Source: Methylobacterium sp. CB376
GTDB lineage: Bacteria > Pseudomonadota > Alphaproteobacteria > Rhizobiales > Beijerinckiaceae
DNA: 64,000 bases
Direction: 5' to 3'
Assembly (NCBI RefSeq): GCF_029714205.1
Contig: NZ_CP121648.1
Span: 3,428,001 to 3,492,000 of the forward strand
Shown piece after piece: positions 52,989 to 60,835 of this stretch (positions within the stretch are counted from its first letter, which is position 1; each line of letters opens with the position of its first letter). The position numbers were made by a program, and so were the translations under genes. The notes under the pieces were generated by a model, which was given only the letters and a program-made list of their open reading frames with translations, had not been told where the DNA came from and did not search any database.

Positions 52989-53800
52989 AACTCACCCCCG
53001 CGTCCACCTTCGTATTAATGATTCCGATAGCAGTTACGACGAAAGCGGCAATTCGCCCACTGTCGTGCGGTCAGACGGCGAGGTGCGCAGGCTCTCGTGC
53101 CCGTCGGCCCGGCCCGGGGCGCCCACGGCGGCTCCCCTCGACCCGCGGTTCCGTGGCCGACGACGAACCGCTGAGGGTGCATTCTGTCCAATCTCACCTC
53201 GTCCGTGCGGACGGCGATGAGGACGGATCCATAGCTCAGCTTCCGGCACCTTCCAACGCAGGTCTGGCGGCTCCTCGGCCGATGACACGAATGGCACACG
53301 CAACCGGATGTCGCAACGCATCGTCCCCGCGGGAGGCGGAGCGCGCAACTCGGTCCGACGACGGCGTTCGAGGATCGAGGACGGGGGCTCGGCCGGGTCG
53401 GACGACGCGGCCGGATCAGCCCGCCGGGCCGAGGCACGGCCCCTCCCTGCTCTCGCGCCGGCCTCGACCCGACGCGTCGCCCGGGGCGGGCGCCGTGTCC
53501 GAACGCTCCCGCCCCTTGCCGAATGCCGCTCCCGACCCGCGCAACCGCGCGACGGGGCCGGCGCGCACCAACTTCCAGGCGAGTGCCGGCACCCGCACCT
53601 CCGCCGCGCGCGACCGCAGGCCCCGGCTGAGGTTGCCAAAGCGGAGTGTTGGACGTATGAAGCTGCCCGATCCGCGGCCGTCCCGAGACTCGGGCCAATG
53701 GTTCGAGCGCTTTTGATTGAGCTTCTTTGCAAGCAACGAAGCTAACCGGCCGTTCGGCGAGCCGGGTGGCATCTCGCCACTGCAATTGTTGGATGACCGG
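52989..53800. other. 812-base gene-free region inside the glycan island
   Basis: The wcbI-like gene and the SGNH-like gene diverge from here. The first 50 bases are A+T-rich. The rest is G+C-rich, with open frames on both strands that read as Arg/Ser/Pro-rich composition and do not resemble proteins. I see no tRNA, repeat of the P/Q/R/S family or clear promoter. It could be degraded sequence left by insertion or deletion. Confidence 0.4.
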
Positions 53801-54562
53801 ATGTCGCGCTACTCCATTCTGATCCTCGGCGGCAGCCACATGTTTCCTATGAAGCATGCAGTTGACCGAGCTGGCCCTGAATCGACGAAGAACGAGTACA
53901 TCTTCAAGCCGATCGCGGACTTCAGGCCCGACGCGCGGATCGTCGACCCCATCGACGGTGGATGGACCGACTACACGCTCAATGCCGATCTCGACGCGTG
54001 GATGGCACAGGGGATCCACGCGGACCGGCTGGCACTGACGATTTCCGGCAGCGATTACCTGTCCCTGTGCATCAGCAACAGGCCCGTGCACTTCGATGTC
54101 ACCCTGCCCGAACAGCCGGATCTGGAGGAAATCGAGGGCGCGCTGATGATCCCGCATGCGGAGATCATGCGCAAGATGCGGGCCGAAATCAGGCACATCG
54201 TGCTCGGTGTGGAGCTGATCCGTGCACGGTGTTCGGTGCCGATCACTTATCTCGAGTCACCGCCGCCGATCGAGGACAACGATCACATCATTGCGCATGC
54301 GGGCTGGGCGGCGGGCGGCATCCAGGCCTGGGGCGTCTCGCGTCCCATCTTGCGCTACAAGCTGTGGCGGATCCACTCGCGCGTCGTCGCGGACGCCTGC
54401 CTCGCCAACGGCATCGAGTTCCTGCCGTTGCCGCCCGAGGTGCTGAACGAGCGGGGCTATATGTCGGAGAAGGCGATCGCCAACGACGTCATGCACGCCA
54501 ATGAATGGTTCGGCTCACGCATGGCTGCCCAACTCGACGCGGTGTACGGCTCAGCCCAATGA
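53801..54562 (+). CDS. SGNH-like protein of the glycan island
   Basis: This 253-residue protein starts at ATG 53801, with only a weak ribosome site; a TTG at 53717 would extend it. The opening SRYSILILGGSHMFPMKHAV looks like a first strand followed by a GGSH loop, comparable to the GDS(L) or GxSH nucleophile loop of SGNH folds. LALTISGSDYLSL and ITYLESPPPIEDNDHI (with a later DVMHANEWFGSRM, which could supply the C-terminal Asp/His pair) strengthen the resemblance. Its stop overlaps the GSCFA start in ATGA, so the two are translated together. I infer an esterase or acyltransferase acting on glycan substituents; the family is not certain. Confidence 0.65.
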   Translation: MSRYSILILGGSHMFPMKHAVDRAGPESTKNEYIFKPIADFRPDARIVDPIDGGWTDYTLNADLDAWMAQGIHADRLALTISGSDYLSLCISNRPVHFDVTLPEQPDLEEIEGALMIPHAEIMRKMRAEIRHIVLGVELIRARCSVPITYLESPPPIEDNDHIIAHAGWAAGGIQAWGVSRPILRYKLWRIHSRVVADACLANGIEFLPLPPEVLNERGYMSEKAIANDVMHANEWFGSRMAAQLDAVYGSAQ

Positions 54563-55662
54563 CCCATCCCTACCGGACCGCCCCCGATCACAGTTTCTGG
54601 CACCGCGCGGTCGTGGAGGTCGACAACGTCGACCCGGTCGTCGCGCCGAGCTTCACGATCGATCGCTTCTCTCGCGTGGCCACCGCCGGGAGCTGCTTTG
54701 CCCAGCATATCGCCCGCTATCTGCAGGACGTCGGCATTCCGCGCTACACGACCGAGGAGTGCCACCCGGAGGTCGGTGCCTATGCAACCGATTTTCACTA
54801 TCACCAGTACACGGCCCGTTACGGCAACGTCTACACGGCACGACAGCTCTATCAGCTTTTCCTGCGCGCCCATGGGCAATTCGCGCCGCTTGAGAGCGCT
54901 TGGCCGACGGAGCGCGGCTTCGCCGATCCATTCCGTCCCGGCATCCCGGAAGGCTTCGCCAGCCGCCGCGAACTCGAGCGCGACGTGGCCAAGCACCTCG
55001 CCGCCGTCCGTCGCATGTTCGAGGAACTCGACGTCCTGATATTCACGCTCGGGCTGACGGAATCCTGGGTCTCACTGCTCGACGGGAGCGTGTTCCCGTC
55101 CTGCCCCGGAACGATTGCCGGAACGTTCGAGCCAGCCAAGTATCGCTTTCACAATTTCACGATGCGCGAGGTCGTCGACGACCTCACGAGCTTCATCGCC
55201 GCGCTCAGGAGCGTGAACAAGCGAGCCAAGGTGTTGCTCACGGTCTCCCCGGTTCCACTCGTCGCGACGGCGAACGGCGGCCACGTGCTGACCGCCACCA
55301 CCTATTCGAAATCGGTTCTTCGCGTGGCCGCGGAGGAGGTGGCCGCCGCACATGCCGAGGTGGATTACTTCCCGTCATACGAGATCATCATGGGGCCGCA
55401 GGCCCGCGGACGCTTCTTCGCTCAAGACCTGCGAACGGTGACGGAGGAGGGCGTGGCGACGGTGATGAACCTCTTCAGGAGGCACTACCTCGGCAGCATG
55501 CACAGCTTCCGGTCGCCCGTGCCGGCAGCGGCCCTCTCCCGCCCGCTCCCGAGCCCGTCCGCCGCATCCCCGGCCGGCGCGCCCGGCGACACGGAGGCGG
55601 CCCGCCGGCAGCTCGAGCTCATCTGCGAAGAAATGGCGAACGACGACAGGGCGAGGGCATGA
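54559..55662 (+). CDS. GSCFA-domain protein
   Basis: This 367-residue protein has the name-giving GSCFA motif at residues 44-48 (ATAGSCFAQHIARYLQ). Other family blocks are NVYTARQLYQLFLRA, DVLIFTLGLTESWV, FHNFTMREVVDDLTSFIAALRSVN, VLLTVSPVPLVAT and TYSKSVLRVAAEEVA, followed by VDYFPSYEII. GSCFA is an SGNH-like (PC-esterase-related) fold, probably acting on acyl groups of cell-surface glycans. The Ser in GSC and the later Asp/His (VDYFPSYE) are candidates for catalysis. The C-terminal 45 residues are a Pro/Ala/Ser tail. The start overlaps the upstream stop by four bases. There is no signal peptide, so it acts in the cytoplasm. Confidence 0.9.
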   Translation: MTHPYRTAPDHSFWHRAVVEVDNVDPVVAPSFTIDRFSRVATAGSCFAQHIARYLQDVGIPRYTTEECHPEVGAYATDFHYHQYTARYGNVYTARQLYQLFLRAHGQFAPLESAWPTERGFADPFRPGIPEGFASRRELERDVAKHLAAVRRMFEELDVLIFTLGLTESWVSLLDGSVFPSCPGTIAGTFEPAKYRFHNFTMREVVDDLTSFIAALRSVNKRAKVLLTVSPVPLVATANGGHVLTATTYSKSVLRVAAEEVAAAHAEVDYFPSYEIIMGPQARGRFFAQDLRTVTEEGVATVMNLFRRHYLGSMHSFRSPVPAAALSRPLPSPSAASPAGAPGDTEAARRQLELICEEMANDDRARA

Positions 55663-56198
55663 GGGAGGCCTGACCGGCCGGCCCGGCCGCGCCGGAGACC
55701 CGTGAGCACGAGCGCACAACGCTGACCACGATCGAGGGGGGTCAGCCCGGTCGAGCGGCCCGCGCTAGCGCCCGATGCAGGCCCTGCAGCCCCTCGGCGC
55801 AGCCCCTGGGCGACGGGCCGCGGGCGCCGTCGCGGCTCCGGCCGGTTTCTCGGAGCGGTGCCGCCCGGGTCCTGGGGCCGTCCAGGGCGGCGGCCTCGTG
55901 CGCCGACCGGATCGCGGCGCGCGAGCCGGGTAGCCGCGAGTGCATCCCGCCGGCCGGCCGCGAACCGCGCGCGGCGGGGCGCACGCCGTGCGGGCCGGTC
56001 CCGCGGCCGCGCTCCGAACGTCGATCCCTCGGCGAGCCGTCGCCGGTCCGATGACGGATTCCCCGATCCCTTGACACCTCCTCAGGTCGTCATATAGCCG
56101 GTCCGCACTGGTGTGCCTGGGGCGAATGCGGCGGCGACGCGGCAGATGAGTTGCGCACCCGCTCTCTTGACAAGTGCTGTTCCGTTGGAGACTCGCTG
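55663..56198. other. intergenic region before the methyltransferase gene
   Basis: These 536 bases have no supported gene. They are G+C-rich up to about 56050, where a good sigma-70 promoter begins (56071-56098). Between the promoter and the ATG at 56199 lie about 100 bases of leader with no clear hairpin. Confidence 0.45.
56071..56098 (+). promoter_or_regulatory. sigma-70 promoter for the methyltransferase gene
   Basis: A perfect -35 TTGACA (56071-56076) is followed after 16 bases by TATAGC (56093-56098). It is the best promoter match I see in the window and points to the gene at 56199; transcription would start near 56105. Confidence 0.7.
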
Positions 56199-56828
56199 AT
56201 GTTAAGCTTGAATGAAATCGGTCTCAAACATGGAACAGACAAGGCCAGCAATGTTCACGATTATCTGAATTTCTATGAAAAGAGACTTGCACACTTAAGA
56301 GAGGAGTCTTTCACCCTGTTCGAGATCGGGGTCTATCAGGGCGCCTCGGTTCGAATGTGGGAGGAGTTTTTCCCGAACGCGACGATCGTTGGCCTCGACA
56401 TCAATCCGGCGACCCAGGCGGCGGAAGCGGGTCGGATCAAAATGCGCATCGGCGATCAGTCAAGTGTGAAGTTTTTGTTCAGCGTTATCAACGAATTCGG
56501 ACCTCCTCGCATCGTGATCGACGACGGCTCGCATCGCTGGGATCACCAAATTCAAACATTGAACATCCTGCTGCCTTTCGTCCCGGCCGGCGGACGCTAC
56601 ATCGTCGAGGACATTCACACCAGCTCCGATCATATGAAAAAAGATTATCAAGGTTTTTCGCAGGTAAGCGGATTCGAGTATCTGAGCCGTCTGTCCCATC
56701 TGATCTGCACGCACGACGTTGCCGGCCCTTCCGAGATCTTCGACAACTTTTTGTATAGCCATTACCAAGAGATTGAGTCGGTGGAGTTCGCCCGTCGCAC
56801 CGCAATCATCAACAAGAAGAGCTTCTGA
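56199..56828 (+). CDS. class I SAM-dependent methyltransferase
   Basis: This 209-residue protein starts at ATG 56199 with GGAG 8 bases upstream. The N-terminal block LNEIGLKHGTDKASNVHDYLNFYEKRL precedes the SAM site LFEIGVYQGASVRMWEEFFPNATIVGLDIN (motif I ExGxxxG, Asp in motif II), then RIVIDDGSHRWDHQIQTLNILLPFVPAGGRYIVED. This is the pattern of methyltransferases in the cephalosporin-hydroxylase/CalO6-related set, often in glycan or lipid-sugar loci. The gene is A+T-rich relative to the genome, consistent with transfer. It has a strong promoter and is followed 109 bases later by a paralogous domain fused to GT61. Confidence 0.88.
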   Translation: MLSLNEIGLKHGTDKASNVHDYLNFYEKRLAHLREESFTLFEIGVYQGASVRMWEEFFPNATIVGLDINPATQAAEAGRIKMRIGDQSSVKFLFSVINEFGPPRIVIDDGSHRWDHQIQTLNILLPFVPAGGRYIVEDIHTSSDHMKKDYQGFSQVSGFEYLSRLSHLICTHDVAGPSEIFDNFLYSHYQEIESVEFARRTAIINKKSF

Positions 56829-56937
56829 GGCCCCGGAGTGACGCGCCGCCGCCGAGGCGGCGGCGCTTCTGGGCCCGCTGCGGCTCCCGGACGGTCGAAG
56901 CAACTCCTCGGGTCCAGAAGAGCAAGAGCGGACGGTA

Positions 56938-58725
56938 ATGGAAGATGTGAACCTTGCCGCGTCTCGACGCGAGTCGCTCGATCAGATCGGACTTCGTCTC
57001 GGCACTCTTCGGGCGTCCAACGTTCACGACTATCTGCGGCGCTACGAAGCATTATTGCGCCCGAAACTTTCGCGCCCGATCAAGATTCTCGATCTCTCGT
57101 TGTTGGAGATCACCGGCGCGCGCGCGCTGGCGGAGTTCATCGAAACAGGATTGATCGTCGTCAGCGTCGGTCCGGAGCGCGAGATCCCGGACCTCGAGCT
57201 CGCCGATCATCCGCGCCTCCTCCTGACGCGCGGCGATTGCCGCGATCCGGCTTACCTCTGCAGCCTTCACGCGTACGGCCCGTTCGACCTCATTCTGGAG
57301 AACGACCGGCACGTGGTCGAGGATCAGCTGATCGCACTGGAATACCTGTTCCCCGCGTTGGCGCCGGGCGGATCCTTCGTCTTCGAGAGCGCGTTCGCCT
57401 CGACAGCGGAAACGCCGCGCCTGAGCGAGGCGGGGATCACGGGCATCATCGACGTCGCGCGAGACCTCGGGACCAGCTTGACGGCCAGAGAGCCGAGGAT
57501 CCGGCAGTTCGACGACGAGATCGTCACGAAGGCGCTCGATGCCGTGATCTTCGAGAGGTCGAACATCACCCTGAGGCGCACCGACAAGCCGAAGAACGCG
57601 CCGGTGATCCTGCACGCCAAACCGTTCGCGGAGATCGGCGACGGCGTCGTGGAAGCGCTCGAGAGCAAGCCGTACACGCGCACGGACCCGGTTGTCCAAA
57701 CCCGGCTGGCTTGGATGACCGAGCGGCTGCTGGAGCGCGTCGGAAAGGTCGAGCATCCCCCGGCGGGCCAGATCGGCACCGTGAGCAACGCCATCATCTT
57801 CGGCGAAGGCATCATCGTCGATCGCGCCGGCCGCCTGGTGGTCGAGAGCTTGATGAACGAGCGGGACGTTCCGCGTCTTCCCTACATCAAGAAGCTGCAC
57901 GGCGACCGCTACGCGATGCTGGACCACGATCAGGTCGAGCATCTGAGCGGCGAGAACATCGTTGCCGTCAAGCAGCGCTGGGATACCAATTACGGCCATT
58001 GGCTTGTCGAAACCCTGCCCAGGGTCGGCCTGCTGGCGGAGCGCATGCCGCTGGACAGCTGCAAGCTGCTCATCACCGCTTGGTCGGACGCAATGGCGAG
58101 CGTGATGCGGCAGTCGCTCGTCCTATGTGGCGCGACGAACGAAAACATCCTCCAGGTGTCTGGCGCCCCCCTGTCGGTCGACAAACTGATCTATGTGACG
58201 CCGATCTCCAGCCATCCATTTGTTTTCCACCCTTACTCGGCGAGATTTTTGCGGTCGCTCGCCGTCAAGCACATGGAGCGCATCGGGGTGTCCGGCGCCC
58301 AGCCGACCAAGGTGTACGTCTCTCGAAACAAGGGAAATTCGCGCCGCATCGTCAACGAGGACGAGATCGCTGCGATCCTCACGTCGCGTGGATACAGGAT
58401 CGTTTATCCTGAGAATCACACTTTCTATGAGCAACTCGAGATTTTCGCAAATTGTACGCATATCGTGGGAAACCTCGGTGCCGCGTTGACGAACGTTGCC
58501 TTCGCACGCGACGGAGTCGGCCTTCTTGCGCTCGCCTCGGAGTTCATGCCGGACGATTTCTTCTGGGATCTCACCAGTCAGCGCGGGGGGAGGTATTTCT
58601 CCATTCACGGCACAGCGGTGGAGAAACACGATGAAGGTCATCGATCGGAAATGAATGCTTGGTTCGTGCTGGATATCCCGAATTTTGTCGAGATGCTCGA
58701 CCGGTTCGAAGCCGAAGTTGCTTGA
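56938..58725 (+). CDS. inactive methyltransferase-like domain fused to a GT61 glycosyltransferase
   Basis: This 595-residue protein has an N-terminal half (about 1-210) that is a paralogue of the preceding methyltransferase: SLDQIGLRLGTLRASNVHDYLRRYEALL mirrors its opening, and the later LENDRHVVEDQLIALEYLFPALAPGGSFVFES mirrors its motif IV region. Motif I, however, reads KILDLSLLEITGARALAEF with no E-x-G-x-x-x-G, so SAM binding is unlikely. The C-terminal half (about 270-590) is a GT61/DUF563 glycosyltransferase: WDTNYGHWLVETLPR, KVYVSRNKGNSRRIVNEDEI and HIVGNLGAALTN are its signatures. It ends the glycan part of the island; the downstream 400 bases are empty. Confidence 0.85.
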   Translation: MEDVNLAASRRESLDQIGLRLGTLRASNVHDYLRRYEALLRPKLSRPIKILDLSLLEITGARALAEFIETGLIVVSVGPEREIPDLELADHPRLLLTRGDCRDPAYLCSLHAYGPFDLILENDRHVVEDQLIALEYLFPALAPGGSFVFESAFASTAETPRLSEAGITGIIDVARDLGTSLTAREPRIRQFDDEIVTKALDAVIFERSNITLRRTDKPKNAPVILHAKPFAEIGDGVVEALESKPYTRTDPVVQTRLAWMTERLLERVGKVEHPPAGQIGTVSNAIIFGEGIIVDRAGRLVVESLMNERDVPRLPYIKKLHGDRYAMLDHDQVEHLSGENIVAVKQRWDTNYGHWLVETLPRVGLLAERMPLDSCKLLITAWSDAMASVMRQSLVLCGATNENILQVSGAPLSVDKLIYVTPISSHPFVFHPYSARFLRSLAVKHMERIGVSGAQPTKVYVSRNKGNSRRIVNEDEIAAILTSRGYRIVYPENHTFYEQLEIFANCTHIVGNLGAALTNVAFARDGVGLLALASEFMPDDFFWDLTSQRGGRYFSIHGTAVEKHDEGHRSEMNAWFVLDIPNFVEMLDRFEAEVA

Positions 58726-59124
58726 AGCGGTTGGAGCGCGCGTCGCGCATTCGGCGGCTCTGCCACGATCGGCGCGGCGGGACCGCGTCGGGGCAGAGAG
58801 CTCGCGACCCCGCGGTTGAGTGGCCCGAGCGGGTTGGTTTGGGACAGCCCGGTCCGGCGCGCGGCCGCGAAGCCCGATGAGGCCGGCGCCGCCTGCCTCG
58901 CTGAACGGACCGCCGTCGAGAAGGTCTCGGATTCCGAGGGGCCGACGTCGAGCCCGGGACGCCGTCCGATCGTGGCAGGTCACGATGAGAGGCGCCGCAG
59001 GGTTTCCCGCTTCTGCTCAACCATAACCGGCAGCAATACGGCCGGGCCAGCCGGCCGTGAGTCGCTCGCCCATGGACCCGCCCCCGCGACGTCGGGGATC
59101 GCCTCGTGGCCTTTGTGGCGCGCC
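58726..59124. other. intergenic region after the GT61 fusion gene
   Basis: These 399 bases lie between convergent genes. Open frames here read as Arg/Gly-rich composition. No gene, strong hairpin or repeat of the P/Q/R/S family is evident. Confidence 0.35.
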
Positions 59125-59601
59125 TCACCGGAGCTGCCGGTACCCCTTGCCTCCGCCCATGGCCAGGAGGGGCAGGGTCATGGCCTGTTGCCAGCACCAA
59201 GCGCTGACCAGCAGGGGCCATGCAAGAGGCACCAGAGAAGCGCCGATCATCACGGTGAAATCGGACGCCAGCTCGTGGCCGGGCGGCTTAGCTTCCACGA
59301 CCGGCGGTCGCTGATGCTTGATGAGAACGTCATTGAGCGCCTCGCCCATCAGATCTCGAAACGGTACATTGAGATCCTGCGCCAGCTGACTCAACTCCGA
59401 CCAGCCGGCACGATTCAGATGAATCTGCGCGCCATCCCGTTCCGATGAGAACTTGTCAGGATCCGCTGCGAGACTTTCACAACTCCGGTCGACCACGGGG
59501 CCCTGCCGGAGTTCCGTCGCGGAGACCCCCACGATCGGCTGCGGCTTCGAGCCCTTCTCCGGTGAAAGGCCCATCAACGAGGGACGCGTTGGCTTTGCCA
59601 T
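59125..59601 (-). CDS. ribbon-helix-helix-type partner of ParA, with a hydrophobic C-terminal tail
   Basis: This 158-residue protein starts at ATG 59601, 13 bases after the parA stop. Residues about 60-97 (AQIHLNRAGWSELSQLAQDLNVPFRDLMGEALNDVLIKH) look like a ribbon-helix-helix DNA-binding unit (beta strand, helix, turn, helix), as in small ParA partners. The N-terminal 55 residues are polar. After RPPVVE comes a hydrophobic stretch (FTVMIGASLVPLAWPLLVSAWCW, about 115-137) not expected in such a protein, suggesting that its 3' end was replaced by foreign sequence or that it is membrane-tethered. ParA plus an RHH protein is a typical plasmid partition or cell-positioning pair. Confidence 0.7.
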   Translation of the reverse strand: MAKPTRPSLMGLSPEKGSKPQPIVGVSATELRQGPVVDRSCESLAADPDKFSSERDGAQIHLNRAGWSELSQLAQDLNVPFRDLMGEALNDVLIKHQRPPVVEAKPPGHELASDFTVMIGASLVPLAWPLLVSAWCWQQAMTLPLLAMGGGKGYRQLR

Positions 59602-59614
59602 GGGGGATGACGCC

Positions 59615-60265
59615 TCAAGCGTGGCGGGGAAAGGAGCGGGCGAGCTCGGACACGGTCGACCACACCGCGGCGATCTCCGCCGCCGCGCGGCCGTCCGGAT
59701 CGTACTCGTCGACGGACTGGCCGGAGATGAGGGCATGCGACAGGCTCGCCCGTTGGGAGACCTGCCCCGGGAGAACAGGCGCTCCCATGTTGGTCAGGAC
59801 GGCGCGCGTCTCCGCCACGGCGCTCGTCTGCCGCTCTCCGCGTCCGGGTGGTGGAGCCGCGTTGATCACGCAGGCCATCGGTGCTTTGAGGCTGCGCGCC
59901 ATCGCGAGCGTCGCGCCGACCGCGTCGAGATCGAACGGGCCGGGTCGCACCGGGATCAGCGTCAGCGTTGCCCGGCTCATGAGAGCAGAGACCAGGGAAG
60001 TATTGTGAGGCGGGCTGTCGATCACGGCCCAGCGAATGCCCTCGCGGCGAGCTGTGCAGAGAACCTCCGGGACGGCCTGTGCACTGGCGCGGGTCAGGCG
60101 AAGCGTTCCGGCCGATCGTCGCCCGTGCCACATGGAGAGGGAGCCCTGTGGATCGGTATCGACGAGGAGCGCTCTACCGTCACGCTCAGCGAGGGCGCTC
60201 AGATGCACGGCAAGCGTGCTCTTGCCAGCCCCGCCCTTCTGAGCTGCGATTAGGATCACATGCAC
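59615..60265 (-). CDS. ParA-family ATPase
   Basis: This 216-residue protein has a deviant Walker A motif KGGAGKST (residues 10-17), the first strand MHVILIAAQ, LLVDTDPQGSLSMW for the switch Asp and AVIDSPPHNT for Walker B. The family moves plasmids, chromosomes or protein clusters using ATP-dependent DNA binding. It is short, without an N-terminal DNA-binding domain, as in small partition ATPases of type Ib. It forms a two-gene minus-strand unit with an RHH partner; no parB-like gene, replication gene or obvious iteron array is nearby. It may be a remnant of an integrated plasmid or a chromosomal orphan ParA. Confidence 0.88.
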   Translation of the reverse strand: MHVILIAAQKGGAGKSTLAVHLSALAERDGRALLVDTDPQGSLSMWHGRRSAGTLRLTRASAQAVPEVLCTARREGIRWAVIDSPPHNTSLVSALMSRATLTLIPVRPGPFDLDAVGATLAMARSLKAPMACVINAAPPPGRGERQTSAVAETRAVLTNMGAPVLPGQVSQRASLSHALISGQSVDEYDPDGRAAAEIAAVWSTVSELARSFPRHA

Positions 60266-60611
60266 AGCCGCTCTCCCGAGGAGCTCTCAGCATTCATGAG
60301 AACTGCATTGCTGGAAGGCTAAGTTCACGTACAGTCTATTCTGACCCATGGGAACGTATCATGGGGTCGGTGCTAAATGCAGGCGCCGATGTGCCGTTCG
60401 CGCTAAACTCGGCTTCATACTGTGCGAGCGCATAGTTAATGGACGGTTAACGTCGGAAACTAACATGGTAGGCTTGCAGGCGTGACAGTAGAGTGCCGTC
60501 GAGCGGCCTACCGCAAACTTGGATGCAGATCGCCGAAGGGGCGCAGGGCAGCGGGAATTGCGGCCCGTCACGCGGCAGCGGAGCCGGTGAAGACCCGGGA
60601 ATACAGATCAT

Positions 60612-60742
60612 CCGACATCCGATCGATTGCTTCGCCATCTCCGATTTCGGCCATGCGGATGTCGGCTTCGCTCAGGCGCCGCGCTCAGGCGCCGCGCAGG
60701 CTCGCGATCCGGGACCGGCTTCGATCAGGCGGATCCCGGATC
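60612..60742. repeat. composite interspersed repeat, P-linker-Q order
   Basis: Hairpin P (CCGACATCCG 60612-60621, CGGATGTCGG 60656-60665) is followed by the doubled linker GCTCAGGCGCCGC and a diverged hairpin Q (GATCCGGGA 60706-60714, TCCCGGATC 60734-60742). It is the inverted counterpart of the 50064-50195 element: 131 bases, no gaps, about 11 mismatches by hand alignment. Confidence 0.9.
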
Positions 60743-60801
60743 AATCGCGGGCTGCTCCTGTGCCCGCCAGCCGGCTTGACGGGCCATCCCTGGTCAACTA
60801 C

Positions 60802-60812
60802 TGGTATGACCA
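60802..60812. promoter_or_regulatory. TGGT-ATG-ACCA operator in front of the GntR gene
   Basis: TGGTATGACCA is a perfect TGGT-N3-ACCA palindrome, the usual recognition pattern of FadR-subfamily GntR regulators, 24 bases before the regulator's ATG. A further TGGTCA lies at 60791. TATAAC follows at 60819. Autoregulation is likely. Confidence 0.65.
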
Positions 60813-60835
60813 ACGTCATATAACGATGCGACGGG

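Larger units (their letters stand above)
60266..60835. other. intergenic region holding the parA promoter, a repeat and the GntR operator
   Basis: These 570 bases have no gene I can support. About 60290-60480 is relatively A+T-rich and precedes parA on the minus strand; it should contain its promoter (GTTAACCGTCCATTAAC on the minus strand at about 60450 is suggestive). The composite repeat occupies 60612-60742 and the GntR site 60802-60812. Confidence 0.45.

Noticed and set aside
52989..53800. A degraded gene in the 812-base gap
   Set aside because: Translations of all frames are low-complexity and show no family motif, so no pseudogene can be supported.
60776..60804. TTGACG as a -35 element for the GntR gene
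   Set aside because: At 17 bases the -10 would be TACTGG, which is poor; TATAAC at 60819 is too far. The region was kept only as an operator site.
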